This document shows positions 9,819-18,018 of a stretch of DNA of 48,690 bases, piece by piece. The position numbers were made by a program, and so were the translations under genes. Every line of letters begins with the position of its first letter. The first letter of the stretch is position 1. The DNA lies in the NCBI GenBank assembly GCA_927911745.1, contig CAKMQF010000123.1, positions 1 through 48,690 of the forward strand, in the 5' to 3' direction. Under the pieces are notes generated by a model. The model did not search any database. It had not been told where the DNA came from and was given only the letters and a program-made list of their open reading frames with translations. This DNA is from an uncultured Gemella sp. (GTDB lineage: Bacteria; Bacillota; Bacilli; Staphylococcales; Gemellaceae).

Positions 9819-11207
9819 TTATTTATAATCGTTTTTAGCGTCTGGTTTTTGACCTTTGTCTTTATTAATATCTACTGGTAAAGTTCCATCTAATTGCCAA
9901 TCGTTCCAACCGCCATCATAGAAGTAAGTGTTGGCGCGACCTGTTAGTTGAGTCATAAACCATGGAACTGCGTTTCTCCATCCAGTACCGCAATACAACG
10001 CAATTTTATCTGTTTCTTGGATTCCTTGACCTTTCCATAGATTATAGATTTCTTGAGGATTTCTAAGGGTTCCATCTGGATCGTAGTAGTCATTTACATC
10101 TGCTTTAGTTTCTCCAGAGAATCCGAAGATGGCACCTTGAGGTTCACCAGCTTTTTCTATGTAATCATATCCACTAGTTTTACCAGTGTATTCATCCCAA
10201 GATCTAATACTTACAAGTTTAAGACCTTCATTTTTAACTTTTTCAGCAACTTCTTTAGCACGAGAGATATCGTATTCTGGGTGAGCAGGAATGTTTACTC
10301 CGAAGTTAGTTGCTTCTTTTGGAGTATTTGCTGTAGTTTCAGTTTCAAAGCCAGCCTCTTTCCACGCTTTAAGTCCACCGTTCATTACACGAACATCTTT
10401 AACCCCAGCCCATTTAAGAGCCCAGTTTACCCTGAATCCTGCAGATGCGTCATCAGAGTAGATGATTACAGTTTTATTACTTGTTATACCTTGTTTTAAT
10501 AAGTTTTTCTTGATTTCTTCTGCTGAACGCAAGTTCCATACAGGTCCATCTTCAATCCAGTCTGTGTTAAAGTGATAAGCACCTTTAATGTGTTCTTTGT
10601 AATTTTTTGCTTTGTCACCTTCGCCCCATGAAACTTCAAAAATAGCATAATCATTATTTGTGTATGTTTCAGGTTTTTTACCATCTTTTATGTCTTTAAC
10701 CCATTGAGGTGAGACTAGATTTTGGTATTCTGGATAAGATACTAAATTCGCTTTATTTGCATCATTATCTGCAAATTGTTTATAATCATCGAATTTATAC
10801 ACTTCATATCCAAGAGAAGCTAGTTTATCTGCAACTTTAGAAGTGTTGTCTTTATTAGTATCATAGACAATTGTTTTTTTCTTTTTATCTAGGCCTTTAT
10901 CACTAATAAACTTATCTTCTTTATCTTTGTTAACTTTACCGATAAATGATGCACTATATTGAATAGAATTTTTTAAGTGACCACCATTTTTGATGTTGTC
11001 AACTTTGAAACCATTATAGGCTTCGTCGTTACGAGTATCTATATATTGGTACTCGTTATTATTGATATTTTTGCTGAAATCCTCTAAAGTAATAGTTTTA
11101 ATCTCTTTCTTTTGAGTTGAGTTTGTATTTTGATTTTTCGTAGCACAACCAGATACAATTAAACTTGAACTTAGTAAGAGAACTCCCATTTTTTTAAAGT
11201 TTATCAT
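9819..11207 (-). CDS. Triple-rhodanese-domain lipoprotein (sulfurtransferase-like)
   Basis: 462 residues, exported and lipid-anchored: signal peptide with lipobox LIVSGC (Cys at residue 20). Three rhodanese modules follow, at about 38-125, 155-290 and 305-440. Only the third carries an active-site cysteine loop, CGTGWRNA; the first has VYDTNKDN and the second IYSDDASAG in the equivalent position, so they are probably structural or binding modules. Extracellular rhodaneses are thought to move sulfane sulfur or act in thiol chemistry; no substrate can be assigned. The strong Shine-Dalgarno lies unusually far (28 bases) from the ATG, with a hairpin between (see 11218-11243). Confidence 0.88.
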   Translation of the reverse strand: MINFKKMGVLLLSSSLIVSGCATKNQNTNSTQKKEIKTITLEDFSKNINNNEYQYIDTRNDEAYNGFKVDNIKNGGHLKNSIQYSASFIGKVNKDKEDKFISDKGLDKKKKTIVYDTNKDNTSKVADKLASLGYEVYKFDDYKQFADNDANKANLVSYPEYQNLVSPQWVKDIKDGKKPETYTNNDYAIFEVSWGEGDKAKNYKEHIKGAYHFNTDWIEDGPVWNLRSAEEIKKNLLKQGITSNKTVIIYSDDASAGFRVNWALKWAGVKDVRVMNGGLKAWKEAGFETETTANTPKEATNFGVNIPAHPEYDISRAKEVAEKVKNEGLKLVSIRSWDEYTGKTSGYDYIEKAGEPQGAIFGFSGETKADVNDYYDPDGTLRNPQEIYNLWKGQGIQETDKIALYCGTGWRNAVPWFMTQLTGRANTYFYDGGWNDWQLDGTLPVDINKDKGQKPDAKNDYK

Positions 11208-11217
11208 ATTTATTTAT

Positions 11218-11243
11218 GCGACAACCTGCCGCTTTCCTCCTTT
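11218..11243 (-). promoter_or_regulatory. Shine-Dalgarno separated from its start codon by a hairpin (rhodanese gene)
   Basis: On the minus strand AAAGGAGG (11243-11236) is followed by AAA, then GCGGCA-GGT-TGTCGC (11232-11218), which folds into a 6-bp stem with one G-T pair, then ten bases to ATG at 11207. Folding out the hairpin brings the spacing from 28 to about 13 bases. A TTG-TCG-CAT-AAA-TAA mini-frame also starts inside the hairpin. Confidence 0.55.
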
Positions 11244-11257
11244 GGTTTTACAATTAC

Positions 11258-11286
11258 ATTATAATACTAAAATTTGGAAAACACAA
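11258..11286 (-). promoter_or_regulatory. Promoter of the rhodanese lipoprotein
   Basis: On the minus strand TTGTGT (11286-11281), 17 bases, TATAAT (11263-11258). The remaining gap, 11287-11574, is very AT-rich and I see no other feature in it. Confidence 0.6.
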
Positions 11287-11574
11287 TACCTTAAATAACG
11301 ATAATAATTTACAAGTTATAGTAACGATTTTATCCTTGGATTAGGATGGAATAATTAAAATAAAATAACAATAAAAAAAATAATGTTATAAAACGTTGTT
11401 TTATTAACTATTGCTTATGCTTAAATTAATGTATTTTTTATAGTTTTAAATATAGAAATTAAAGTATTTTCTTAATATTATTAATATTTTTAATTTTATC
11501 TTTAAAGTATTTGAGTAAATACTGTTGTTATAGATGCGCTGATAATACTTATTTGAATTTTATTTGAAGATAAC

Positions 11575-11615
11575 AAAAGAACTTATCCATGAAAAAACAT
11601 AGATAAGTTCTTTTC
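11575..11615 (-). terminator. rarD terminator
   Basis: AAAAGAACTTATC and GATAAGTTCTTTT form a stem over the loop CATGAAAAAACATA. Stem and loop closely match the terminator at 9776-9818. Confidence 0.8.
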
Positions 11616-11619
11616 TATT

Positions 11620-12537
11620 TTATTTTTTATGACTCTCATTGATTAAGTTTTGTTTTTTCATTGAGATAACGGCTGAATAGCAGAATACTGCTACAGCGAC
11701 CCAAATTATTGAGAATGATATTAGTTTCTGAACGCTTAATACTTCTCCGTATACAAAGATTCCTATGAAGAATTGCATTGTAGGTGGTAAGTATTGAAGA
11801 ATACCTAAAATGTATAGTGGAATTGCTGTAGCTCCTTTAGCAAATAACATTAGTGGAACTGCAGTAATTACACCAGATAATAATAAGTATATTAATGTAT
11901 CTGTTCCAAAAGAATAGAATGTAATTGAGTTATTCGATGAAAGATAACCCATATAAATAAGTGCAATAGGGGAAACTATCGCAGTTTCTATAAGTAAGCT
12001 AGCTTTTGGACTAAGAACAATTTTTTTCTTACATAAGCTATAAAGTCCAAAACTTAGTGCAAGTAAAATAGAAATCCAGGGAAGTGATCCAAGAGAAACA
12101 AATAGGTATATTAAAGAACCACCAACACACAGACACGCTATTGTTTGTGTACGTGTTAATTTCTCTTTTAGAAATACTACCGCTAGTATAATTGTAACGA
12201 TTGGATTTAAGTAATATCCAAAACTTGCCTCTAGTACATGGTTAGTGTTTACCGCAATAATATATGTAAGCCAGTTTAATGTTATTAAAAACGATGCTAG
12301 TATTAATAGTAAAACACTTTTCTTATCTTTCCAGAGAGTTGTTATTTCATTAAAGATAGATTTTTTATTTTTTGCGATTGCGACTACGATAATCATAAAA
12401 ACAAAAGAACATATAATCCTCATCGCAAGAACTTCATATGCACCTATTTCTTTTAGTAATTTAAAATATATAGGAAATAATCCCCATGAAAAATAACATA
12501 TAAGAATAGCTATTAAACTCTTCTGTGTATTATTCAT
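11620..12537 (-). CDS. rarD: EamA-family transporter RarD
   Basis: 305 residues with about ten hydrophobic helices. The N-terminus (GLFPIYFKLLKEIGAYEVLAMR trimmed to YFKLLKEIGAYEVLAMR) and the ASFGYYLNPIV and LQYLPPTMQFFIG segments are typical of RarD, a drug/metabolite transporter subfamily whose substrate is unknown. ATG at 12537 is preceded on the minus strand by AAGGAGG. It is a lone gene, divergent from the grd operon. Confidence 0.88.
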   Translation of the reverse strand: MNNTQKSLIAILICYFSWGLFPIYFKLLKEIGAYEVLAMRIICSFVFMIIVVAIAKNKKSIFNEITTLWKDKKSVLLLILASFLITLNWLTYIIAVNTNHVLEASFGYYLNPIVTIILAVVFLKEKLTRTQTIACLCVGGSLIYLFVSLGSLPWISILLALSFGLYSLCKKKIVLSPKASLLIETAIVSPIALIYMGYLSSNNSITFYSFGTDTLIYLLLSGVITAVPLMLFAKGATAIPLYILGILQYLPPTMQFFIGIFVYGEVLSVQKLISFSIIWVAVAVFCYSAVISMKKQNLINESHKK

Positions 12538-12853
12538 ATTATCCCTCCTTAAACGAGATGAATGTATGATTAAGTATAACGAAAATATATGTATATTTCA
12601 ACGAAAAAATTTCCAATTTAACTCAAAAACACATATTTATTTATATTAATTACACATTTTCATTATTTTCATAAGCTTTACATCAAGGTTTTCAAACAAA
12701 TAGCATACCTTAATTTATAAAACTACACTTTAAAAAAAGCAAAAATATTTTTTGTATTTCAGGTGGAATATCAGTTGTATAACAGTTATATGCTAGTTTT
12801 TATAAGATTCAATATTATTTTCTGTAATTTGATATGCTAATATATTTTTGTGG

Positions 12854-12906
12854 AACGCATACATGCGTTAAAATTAAGGTTCCATTTATTAGATAAATAG
12901 TATAAA
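12854..12906 (+). promoter_or_regulatory. grd operon promoter region with an upstream dyad
   Basis: A perfect 16-base dyad AACGCATACATGCGTT (12854-12869) lies inside a wider TGGAAC...GTTCCA inverted repeat (12851-12885). TATAAA (12901-12906) is the best -10 box, with no good -35 at the expected spacing, which would fit activator-dependent initiation. An alternative -10 is TATGAT at 12931. The rest of the 390-base gap to rarD shows only AT-rich sequence. Confidence 0.4.
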
Positions 12907-12937
12907 ATAAGGGTGTAGAAAATAAAACTGTATGATT

Positions 12938-13052
12938 AGTGCGGGAGAGGACATTGGACACCGAAGGTACAAATTAACACTTAGCAACTGTTGATGAAAT
13001 TCTCAGGTAAAAAGACTGCACTAGGACAGAACTCTGAAGCAAGTCAACAGAG
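12938..13052 (+). ncRNA. Glycine riboswitch (single aptamer with a short 3' partner helix)
   Basis: Aptamer hallmarks occur in order: P1 AGTGC (12938) paired with GCACT (13018-13022), GGGAGAG, CACCGAAGG, and ATTCTCAGGTAAAAAGAC. These match the glycine-riboswitch core (GGAGAG, CCGAAGG, CTCAGGCAAAAGGAC). Only one full aptamer is present; after it a CTCTG...CAGAG stem (13032-13052) could be the ghost helix seen in singlet versions. It leads directly into a glycine reductase operon, which supports glycine-responsive control. Confidence 0.88.
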
Positions 13053-13080
13053 AGAAAGCCAGCTTTCTTTTTGTTGTTTT
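13053..13080 (+). terminator. Riboswitch expression-platform terminator
   Basis: AGAAAG, loop CCAG, CTTTCT, then TTTTTGTTGTTTTT. It sits right after the aptamer and 19 bases before grdX, as expected if glycine binding prevents termination. Confidence 0.65.
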
Positions 13081-13098
13081 TATTTTAGGAGGGATGCT

Positions 13099-13467
13099 AT
13101 GAAATTGATAACAAATAATCCAAGATTTTCAAAAGAAAAATTTAAAGATATAGAAGTTGAATATCATGATATAGATTATCTAGATGTATTAAAAAAAGTT
13201 AGGGACTATGTACATGAAAATTGGGAAGTTGTTACACATCCACTATACGGAAGTGTAAAACCAAATGAAACAATTTACAGATCTGTAGTTATTAAGAAAA
13301 GTACTGATTTAGATGTTGCTTCTATAAATTTAATTTCTGAAGCGGTAGGAACTTTCGAAAAATTTAGAAAAAATAAAGAAGTTCCTCAGTGGACAGATAG
13401 GGTAAAAGATGACTTTAGTGTTATCGATCACGATTTATTATTAAATGCGATAAAAAGAATTTTATAA
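13099..13467 (+). CDS. grdX: GrdX protein
   Basis: 122 residues, soluble, the small first gene typical of grd operons; its function is unknown. The start is ATG at 13099, 8 bases after TAGGAGGG. A longer in-frame reading from 12991 would translate through the riboswitch and is rejected. Recognition rests on the N-terminal segment ITNNPRF and on position before trxB-trxA-grdE. It is probably translated on the same riboswitch-controlled transcript as the genes after it. Confidence 0.8.
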   Translation: MKLITNNPRFSKEKFKDIEVEYHDIDYLDVLKKVRDYVHENWEVVTHPLYGSVKPNETIYRSVVIKKSTDLDVASINLISEAVGTFEKFRKNKEVPQWTDRVKDDFSVIDHDLLLNAIKRIL

Positions 13468-13490
13468 AAAATAAATAAAGGAGAATAATT

Positions 13491-14435
13491 ATGAGTAGAA
13501 ATTATGATGTAATTATTATTGGTTCTGGGCCTGCAGGTTTATCAGCAGCGTTATACGCTTCTCGTGCTAAATTAAATGTTTTGGTTCTAGAAAAATCAAA
13601 AAATGGAGGACAAGCAGCAATCACTCACATGATTGAAAACTATCCTGGGGCGATTGAAGATCCAACTGGACCACGTTTAACAGCGAGAATGGCAGAACAA
13701 GCGAAAAGTTTTGGTACTGAGTTCAAACAAGAAGAAGTGCTAAACGTTGAACTTGAAGGGGACGAAAAAGTAGTTACATGTACAAGTGGTGATTACACAG
13801 CTAAAGCAGTGGTAATTGCAACTGGAGCATCTCCAAGAAAATTAGATATTCCAGGAGTTAGAGAATTAGAAAGTAAAGGTATTTCTTACTGTGCTACTTG
13901 TGATGGTGACTTCTTCGATGGACTTGAAGTGTTCGTAGTAGGTGGAGGAAATAGTGCTGTAGAGGAAGCTCTATTCTTAACTAAATTTGCTCGTAAAGTA
14001 ACAATTATCCACTTTGAAGAAGATATTCACTGTGAAAAAATCACAGCTGAAAAAGCAAGAAATCACCCACAAATCGAAATTAGAACTGAAACAGTTGTTC
14101 TTGAAGCAATTGGTGATGGAATTCTAGAAGCTATTAAATTGAAAAATGTAGCTACAGGCGAAGAATATGTGGTAGAAGCTGACGAAGAAGACGGAACTAT
14201 GGGATTATTCTTCTTCATCGGATATGTTCCACAAACTAAACTATTTGAAGGAAAAGTTGAACTTACTGAAGGTGGTTATGTTAAAGCTGGAGAAGACACT
14301 AAAACAAGTGTTGAAGGTGTGTACGTAGCTGGTGACTGTCGTCAAAAAGAAATCCGTCAAGTAGTAACAGCTGTATGTGATGGTGCTGTAGCAGCAATCA
14401 CTGCAGAAAAATATATTGCTGAGAAATTTGAATAA
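13491..14435 (+). CDS. trxB: Thioredoxin reductase-like flavoprotein of the glycine reductase operon
   Basis: 314 residues, the usual TrxB length. The FAD-binding GSGPAG motif is at the N-terminus, the redox-active CATC is at residues 134-137, a GGGNSAVEEA nucleotide-binding loop follows, and GDC(R) near the C-terminus binds FAD. It should reduce the adjacent thioredoxin, which recycles the oxidised selenoprotein A. The oddity is at residues 174-180: canonical NADPH-dependent enzymes have HRRxxxR, and here the sequence is HFEEDIH, with the arginines gone. The electron donor may therefore not be NADPH; ferredoxin-dependent relatives in clostridia also lack this motif. It starts 23 bases after grdX with GGAG upstream. 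Confidence 0.9.
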   Translation: MSRNYDVIIIGSGPAGLSAALYASRAKLNVLVLEKSKNGGQAAITHMIENYPGAIEDPTGPRLTARMAEQAKSFGTEFKQEEVLNVELEGDEKVVTCTSGDYTAKAVVIATGASPRKLDIPGVRELESKGISYCATCDGDFFDGLEVFVVGGGNSAVEEALFLTKFARKVTIIHFEEDIHCEKITAEKARNHPQIEIRTETVVLEAIGDGILEAIKLKNVATGEEYVVEADEEDGTMGLFFFIGYVPQTKLFEGKVELTEGGYVKAGEDTKTSVEGVYVAGDCRQKEIRQVVTAVCDGAVAAITAEKYIAEKFE

Positions 14436-14467
14436 AATTTAAAAATAAATAAAAGGAGACAAAGACA

Positions 14468-14785
14468 ATGTTAGAACTAAACAAAGAAAACTTTGAGAGT
14501 GAAGTATTGGAAGCAGAAGGATACGTACTAGTAGACTTCTGGAGCCAAGGATGTGAACCATGTAAAGCACTTATGCCAAGTGTTCATGAATTAGCAGACA
14601 AATACGGAGACAAACTTAAGTTTGCTGCTCTAGATACAACAAAAGCAAGAAGACTTGCAATCAAACAAAAAGTTTTAGGGTTACCAACAATAGCCATATA
14701 TAAAGACGGAAACAAAGTCGAAGAAGTAACTAAAGACGATGCAACTGTTCCGAATATAGAAGCTATGATTAACAAATATTTATAA
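14468..14785 (+). CDS. trxA: Thioredoxin of the glycine reductase system
   Basis: 105 residues in a single thioredoxin fold. The active site is GCEPC (Cys29 and Cys32) in place of the classical WCGPC, which fits the variant thioredoxins known from glycine reductase operons. A cis-proline follows in [12 protein letters not shown]. It passes electrons from TrxB to the selenoprotein GrdA. The ATG follows AAAAGGAG; it begins 32 bases after trxB and 32 bases before grdE, clearly one operon. Confidence 0.92.
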   Translation: MLELNKENFESEVLEAEGYVLVDFWSQGCEPCKALMPSVHELADKYGDKLKFAALDTTKARRLAIKQKVLGLPTIAIYKDGNKVEEVTKDDATVPNIEAMINKYL

Positions 14786-14817
14786 AAAAAAATAAACTCA
14801 ATAGGGAGGTTTTAGGT

Positions 14818-16104
14818 ATGCGTCTTGAATTAGGAAAGATCCATATTAAAGATATACAATTTGCTGCAGAATCAAAAATTGAGGCAAATGTATTATATGT
14901 AAATAAAGAAGAGCTTGTAAAAGCTGTTTTCGAGGATGATGCTATTAAATCTGTTGATTTAGATATTGCTCGTCCAGGTGAGAGTGTTCGTATTACACCA
15001 GTTAAGGATGTAATTGAACCTCGTGTAAAAGTTGAAGGTCGTGGAGGAATTTTCCCAGGTATCCTTTCAAAAGTAGATACTGTTGGTGAAGGTCGTACAA
15101 TTGCTCTTAAAGGTATGGCTGTTGTAACTACTGGTAAAATCGTAGGATTCCAAGAAGGTATTATCGACATGACTGGAGTTGGAGCTGACTATACTCCATT
15201 CTCTAAAACAAATAACTTAATCGTTATTGCTGAACCTAAAGAAGGAGTTAAACAACACGAACACGAAAAAGCAGTACGCTATATCGGATTCAAAGCTGCT
15301 CGTTACATTGCAGAATTAGCTCGTTCATTAGAACCAGAAGAAGTAGAAGTATTTGAAACTAAACCTTTATTAGAACAAATTGCTGAATATCCAGATCTAC
15401 CAAAAGTAGGTTATGTATACATGCTTCAAACTCAAGGTTTATTACACGATACTTATGTATATGGTGTTGATGCTAAACAAATAGTACCAACTATTCTATA
15501 TCCAACAGAAATTATGGATGGTGCTATCGTAAGTGGTAACTGTGTATCAGCATGTGATAAAAACCCAACATATGTACACTTAAACAACGGTGTAATTGAA
15601 GATTTATACAAAAAACATGGTAAAGAAATTAACTTCTTAGGTGTAATTATTACTAACGAAAATGTTTACTTAATGGATAAAGAACGTTCATCTAACTGGA
15701 CTGCAAAACTTTGCCGTTACTTAAACTTAGATGCTGTAATCGTATCTCAAGAAGGATTTGGTAACCCAGATACTGACTTAATCATGAACTGTAAAAAAAT
15801 TGAAGCTGAAAAAGTTAAAACAGTAATCGTAACTGATGAATATGCAGGTCGTGACGGAGCCAGCCAAAGTTTAGCTGATGCTGACGTAGCTGCTAATGCT
15901 GTAGTTACTGGAGGAAATGCTAACCAAGTGGTTGTATTACCAAAATTAGATAAAGTTATCGGACACATTGATGTAGTAAATGTAATCGCTGGTGGTAACC
16001 AAGACTCATTAAGAGAAGATGGAACTATCGAAGTAGAAATCCAAGCTATTACAGGTGCTACTAACGAAACAGGTTTTGGTTACTTAAGTACAAAAACTTT
16101 CTAG
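14818..16104 (+). CDS. grdE: Glycine reductase component B, GrdE proprotein
   Basis: 428 residues. In characterised glycine reductases GrdE is made as a proprotein and cleaved at a cysteine that becomes the pyruvoyl group, which forms a Schiff base with glycine. The residue is present: Cys242 in VSGNCVSACDK, the same position as in the clostridial protein. Cleavage would give two subunits of roughly 25 and 20 kDa that assemble with GrdB. ATG follows AGGGAGG. No frameshift is seen. Substrate specificity for glycine, as opposed to sarcosine or betaine, is inferred from the riboswitch and the grdE-type gene. Confidence 0.95.
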   Translation: MRLELGKIHIKDIQFAAESKIEANVLYVNKEELVKAVFEDDAIKSVDLDIARPGESVRITPVKDVIEPRVKVEGRGGIFPGILSKVDTVGEGRTIALKGMAVVTTGKIVGFQEGIIDMTGVGADYTPFSKTNNLIVIAEPKEGVKQHEHEKAVRYIGFKAARYIAELARSLEPEEVEVFETKPLLEQIAEYPDLPKVGYVYMLQTQGLLHDTYVYGVDAKQIVPTILYPTEIMDGAIVSGNCVSACDKNPTYVHLNNGVIEDLYKKHGKEINFLGVIITNENVYLMDKERSSNWTAKLCRYLNLDAVIVSQEGFGNPDTDLIMNCKKIEAEKVKTVIVTDEYAGRDGASQSLADADVAANAVVTGGNANQVVVLPKLDKVIGHIDVVNVIAGGNQDSLREDGTIEVEIQAITGATNETGFGYLSTKTF

Positions 16105-16153
16105 TAAGCAAAATTGAAAAATGTTATAGATTTGAACAAGGAGGAATAAGATA

Positions 16154-16615
16154 ATGGTAAATCTTATTAATAAAAAAGTAGTTATCATTGGTGACCGTGA
16201 TGGTATCCCAGGATTAGCTATTGAAGAGTGTGTAAAACCAATTGAAGGGGTAGAAGTAGTATTCTCATCTACTGAATGTTTTGTCTGAACAGCCGCAGGG
16301 GCTATGGACTTAGAAAACCAAAAACGTGTTAAAGAAGCTGCCGAAAAATACGGTAACGACAACGTTGTAGTTTTACTAGGTGCATCTGAAGCCGAAGCTG
16401 CTGGTCTAGCAGCTGAAACAGTAACAGCAGGGGACCCAACATTCGCAGGGCCACTTGCAGGTGTAGCACTAAATCTTGCTGTTTATCACATTGTAGAAGA
16501 AGAAATTAAATCTCAAATAGATGAAGCAATCTATGAAGACCAAGTTGGAATGATGGAAATGGTATTAGATATTGATGAAATCGTAAGCGAAATGAAAGAT
16601 GTTCGTGGTGAGTAA
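16154..16615 (+). CDS. grdA: Glycine reductase selenoprotein A (in-frame UGA = selenocysteine)
   Basis: 153 residues if UGA at 16286-16288 is read as selenocysteine (residue 45). The surrounding CFVUT, with Cys42 close by, is the conserved GrdA redox centre. Protein A carries the carboxymethyl-selenoether formed from glycine at GrdB and hands it to GrdC/GrdD, then is re-reduced by thioredoxin. ATG at 16154 follows GGAGGAATAAGATA. The frame is open on both sides of the UGA and the residues on both sides are conserved, so this is not a stop. No Sec synthesis genes (selA, selB, selD) are in the window; they must be elsewhere for the operon to work. Confidence 0.95.
16286..16310 (+). promoter_or_regulatory. 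SECIS-like hairpin of grdA
   Basis: UGA (16286-16288) is followed two bases later by AGCC (16291-16294), loop GCAGG and GGCT (16300-16303). Flanking GTTTT and AAAAC could extend it. Bacterial SECIS hairpins lie just 3' of the UGA inside the coding sequence, as here. The stem is short, so the exact fold is uncertain. Confidence 0.5.
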
Positions 16616-16653
16616 TTAAGGATCTAAATAATAGTTATAGGGGGAAATAAAAA

Positions 16654-17966
16654 ATGTCTAAAATAAGAGTAGTACATTATATAAACCAATTCTTCGCTGG
16701 AGTAGGTGGAGAAGAGCAAGCCCACATTGCACCAGAATTAAGAACTGAATTACCACCAATTAGTGTTCAGTTACAAGGGCAATTGGGAGAAGATTTTGAA
16801 GTAGTAGCAACTGTAGTATGTGGTGATAGCTACTTCAACGAAAAACTTAGAAAAAAGTTTCAAAAAGAACTTTTTAGAAATGATTAAAAGGATGCGAACC
16901 ACAATTATTCATCGCTGGTCCAGCATTCAATGCAGGGCGTTACGGGGTAGCAGCTGGTACAATTACTAAAGCTGTTCAAGATGAATTACAAATTCCAGCT
17001 GTAACAGCAATGTATGTAGAAAACCCAGGAACAGACATGTTCAGAAAAGAAGTTTATATTCTTGAAACAGCTGATAGTGCAGCTGGTATGAGAAAAGCTT
17101 TACCAAAATTAGCTAAATTTGCTGCAAAATTAGCTAAAGGTGAAGAAATTCTTTCTCCAAAAGAAGAAGGATACCACGAAAGAGGAATCCGTGTAAACTT
17201 CTTCAGCGACAAACGTGGATCAGAACGTGCTGTTGAAATGCTTGTTAAGAAAATTAAAGGTGAAGAATTCGAAACAGAATATCCAATGCCTAACTTTGAC
17301 AGAGTTGAGCCAAACCCAGCTGTTAAAGATTTAAGCAAAGCTAAAATTGCTTTAGTTACTTCTGGTGGTATCGTTCCAAAAGGAAACCCAGATCACATCG
17401 AATCTTCTTCAGCATCTAAATATGGTGAATACTCATTAGAAGGATTCACAGATTTAACAGCTGAAACTCACGAAACAGCTCACGGTGGATACGACCCAGT
17501 ATACGCTAATGAAGATGCTGACCGTGTATTACCTGTAGACGTAATGAGAGAATTCGTTAAAGAAGGTAAAGTAGGAAGCTTACATGAAAAATTCTATACT
17601 ACAGTAGGTAATGGTACTGCGGTAGCTAGTGCTGTAGGATTCGCTAAAGAATATGCACAAAAATTAGTAGCTGACGGAGTAGATGCTGTAATCTTAACTT
17701 CTACTTGAGGAACTTGTACTCGTTGCGGTGCAACGATGGTAAAAGAAATTGAGAGAGCGGGTATACCTGTGGTTCACATGTGTACAGTAGTACCGATTTC
17801 TCTAACAGTAGGGGCAAATAGAATTGTTCCAACTATCGCAATCCCTCACCCACTAGGAAATCCAAAACTAGATGCGGATGAAGAGAAAAAATTAAGACGT
17901 GGACTTGTGGAAAAAGCATTAAATGCTTTAACTGTAGAAGTTGACGGTCAAACAGTATTCGAATAA
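16654..17966 (+). CDS. grdB: Glycine reductase component B selenoprotein GrdB (in-frame UGA; two apparent A insertions)
   Basis: GrdB activates glycine with GrdE and transfers its carboxymethyl group to GrdA. UGA at 17706-17708 lies in LTSTUGTCTRCGA, the conserved UxxC redox motif, and the frame stays open to 17966. Separately, single extra A residues near 16867 (CAAAAAG) and 16891 (ATTAAAAGG) shift the frame twice; removing them gives FLEMIKGCEPQ leading into FIAGPAFNAGRYG and a protein of about 436 residues, the normal size. The two kinds of interruption should not be confused: the A insertions are probable errors, the UGA is functional. ATG follows AGGGGG. Confidence 0.93.
17706..17735 (+). 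promoter_or_regulatory. SECIS-like hairpin of grdB
   Basis: Thirteen bases after the UGA (17706-17708, next base 17709), CGTTGC (17721-17726), loop GGT and GCAACG (17730-17735) form a perfect 6-bp stem with a GGU loop. The E. coli fdhF SECIS, recognised by SelB, also depends on a GGU in the apical loop at about this distance. This is stronger than the grdA element. Confidence 0.65.
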
Positions 17967-17976
17967 AAAAAGAAAG

Positions 17977-18018
17977 GGGAGCTGAGGGTATATAGTATAC
18001 CCTCAGCACAATATAGCT
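17977..18018 (+). promoter_or_regulatory. Perfect hairpin between the Shine-Dalgarno and the grdC start
   Basis: AAAGGGGA (17973-17980) is followed at once by GCTGAGGGTATA (17981-17992), loop TAG, and the exact complement TATACCCTCAGC (17996-18007), a 12-bp perfect stem, then 11 bases to the grdC ATG at 18019. There is no other Shine-Dalgarno nearer the ATG and no T run after the hairpin, so it is not a terminator. Confidence 0.7.

Noticed and set aside
12991..13098. N-terminal extension of GrdX in frame upstream
   Set aside because: It would translate the glycine riboswitch and its terminator; a strong SD just before ATG at 13099 marks the real start.
16654..16887. A short stand-alone gene of 77 codons before grdB
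   Set aside because: It is the N-terminal part of GrdB; two extra A residues split it from the remainder, and the joined product has the family length.
17736..17966. Separate small gene after the grdB UGA
   Set aside because: The sequence continues GrdB past its selenocysteine with the conserved CTRCGA segment.
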